This document shows positions 63,441-64,000 of a stretch of DNA of 64,000 bases, in pieces. The stretch is from Halobacteriales archaeon YIM A00010. Lineage in GTDB: Archaea > Halobacteriota > Halobacteria > Halobacteriales > Haloarculaceae. Position 1 is the stretch's first letter. Each line of letters opens with the position of its first letter. A program made the position numbers and the translations under genes. The stretch is taken from the NCBI GenBank assembly GCA_025041175.1, contig JAKCFJ010000001.1:2497526-2561525 (forward strand), in the 5' to 3' direction. The notes beneath the pieces are model-generated. The model saw only the letters and a list, made by a program, of their open reading frames with translations, was not told where the DNA came from and ran no database searches.

Positions 63441-63540
63441 ATACTGTCGGACAGGGATGATTGACTGTCAGATGCTGGCGACCCGCCGGACAGCAGCTTG
63501 ATAGTCCGTCGCGATCCGTCGTGGTTCTGTCCGACAGTAT
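63441..63540. mobile_element. MITE-like element, family I (100 bp)
   Basis: Perfect 14-bp terminal inverted repeats ATACTGTCGGACAG/CTGTCCGACAGTAT. The interior matches 57186-57282. No coding capacity. Confidence 0.82.
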
Positions 63541-63582
63541 CAGAGACCCCAAAATCACGCGAACCCAGGCCCAGCGAGCACT

Positions 63583-63689
63583 TATACTGTCGGTCATGAA
63601 CCGTCGAACACTCAGTTGCCCGTTCACCACGCGTCCCATATCCGCGACACAGATCATCGTCGACTTTATGTGATTATGACTGACAGTAT
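63583..63689. mobile_element. MITE-like element, family II (107 bp)
   Basis: Ends TATACTGTCGGTCAT and ATGACTGACAGTAT form imperfect terminal inverted repeats. The left half matches the right half of 55209-55320 in inverted orientation. Confidence 0.75.
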
Positions 63690-63823
63690 GATGGTGGAAA
63701 CCGATGGATTTTACCAGCTCTGTATCGTTTCATTAGTGTGCGAGACACTGCTATTCGGCCACGTGACTGGCCGTATTCGTGTATTGCATCGGAACCATAT
63801 TCGACTGCTTCTCAATAATTCAT

Positions 63824-64000
63824 ATGGCAGAAACCAGTCAAGAATCCGCCAGAGAGCGGCTGCGCGACACGACGAGCGGATTCTTTCAGGATTACGGTCT
63901 CGCGTTCGTGATGGTTGCGAGCGTCGTTGGGTCGGGGTCAATTTTCATTGCGAGTTCGGTTGGTATCCAGTATGGGTACACGATGATTTGGGGCTTCGTG
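63824..64000 (+). CDS. Nramp-like divalent metal transporter, N-terminus (3' end outside window)
   Basis: 59 residues visible, running off the right edge. After a polar start (MAETSQESARERLRDTTSG) comes DYGLAFVMVASVVGSGSIF then ASSVGIQYGYTMIWGFV, which matches the first Nramp helix with its unwound metal-binding segment (family GPGxxxAA/GSG plus a second helix Y-x-Y). If full length it would import Mn2+ or Fe2+ across the membrane. Assignment rests on this segment only. Confidence 0.65.
   Translation, partial: MAETSQESARERLRDTTSGFFQDYGLAFVMVASVVGSGSIFIASSVGIQYGYTMIWGFV

Larger units (their letters stand above)
63438..63823. other. spacer with two MITE-like elements
   Basis: 386 nt. A family I element (63441-63540) starts 4 nt after the regulator stop; a family II element (63583-63689) follows. 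The remaining right part is AT-rich and should hold the promoter of the transporter gene. No ORF looks real. Confidence 0.6.

Noticed and set aside
1-64000. tRNA, rRNA or other stable RNA genes
   Set aside because: I scanned the spacers for tRNA-like T-loop (GTTCGAATC-type) and acceptor pairings and found none convincing; no rRNA sequence is present.

Overview
The window comes from a haloarchaeon (class Halobacteria); I cannot name the genus. The evidence is an archaeal AlaRS and GGGP synthase, archaeal TBP and transcription factor S, aCPSF1, pantoate kinase with phosphopantothenate synthetase, several haloarchaea-specific DUF proteins, acidic proteins, GC-rich genes with long antisense shadow ORFs, and promoters whose TATA box lies about 27 nt before the start codon (leaderless mRNAs).

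Layout. 1-3.0 kb: the 3' part of alaS, an alpha/beta-hydrolase fold protein, and a shortened membrane protein. 3.0-15.9 kb: a surface-polysaccharide or N-glycan island with a UDP-sugar dehydrogenase, three glycosyltransferases, three alkaline-phosphatase/sulfatase-fold proteins, a flippase, an O-antigen-ligase-like protein and a sugar nucleotidyltransferase. 16-29.5 kb: core genes (DUF373, SppA, TFS, Thi4, CoA biosynthesis, AspRS, GGGP synthase, tRNA G10 methylase, TBP), interrupted by a dead UPF0175/PIN toxin-antitoxin pair that carries a dense array of perfect hairpins. 29.6-33.6 kb: zinc-finger-like genes and an uncharacterised HEAT-like/coiled-coil operon, bracketed by two inverted copies of a ~155-bp repeat. 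33.6-46.7 kb: an amidotransferase, acyl-CoA metabolism, an IS605-type element, aCPSF1, carbonic anhydrase and ProRS. 46.7-59.9 kb: a regulator, a broken IS element, glutamate synthase, a cytochrome oxidase subunit III-like protein, a CmpX-like channel, DUF5797/DUF5787, a Nudix hydrolase and two UspA proteins. 60-64 kb: a tnpB-only IS, a DHH phosphoesterase, an HTH regulator and the start of an Nramp-like transporter.

The most striking non-gene signal is a family of short double-hairpin units, each about 45-58 nt. A unit is two perfect hairpins, nearly always with a 3-nt loop closed by a C-G pair, joined by a short linker often containing TGC. Units occur in tandem (12 hairpins in 279 bp inside the PIN gene), nested inside one another, in frame inside an IS200-type tnpA, out of frame inside a tnpB, and at tnpB 3' ends. 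Arm sequences vary widely while complementarity is kept. They look like mobile or self-expanding structural DNA, possibly linked to Y1 (HUH) transposases as bacterial REP/BIME elements are, but spreading by structure rather than by sequence. Two further MITE-like families (about 97-100 bp and 107-112 bp) sit in intergenic spacers at 55-64 kb.
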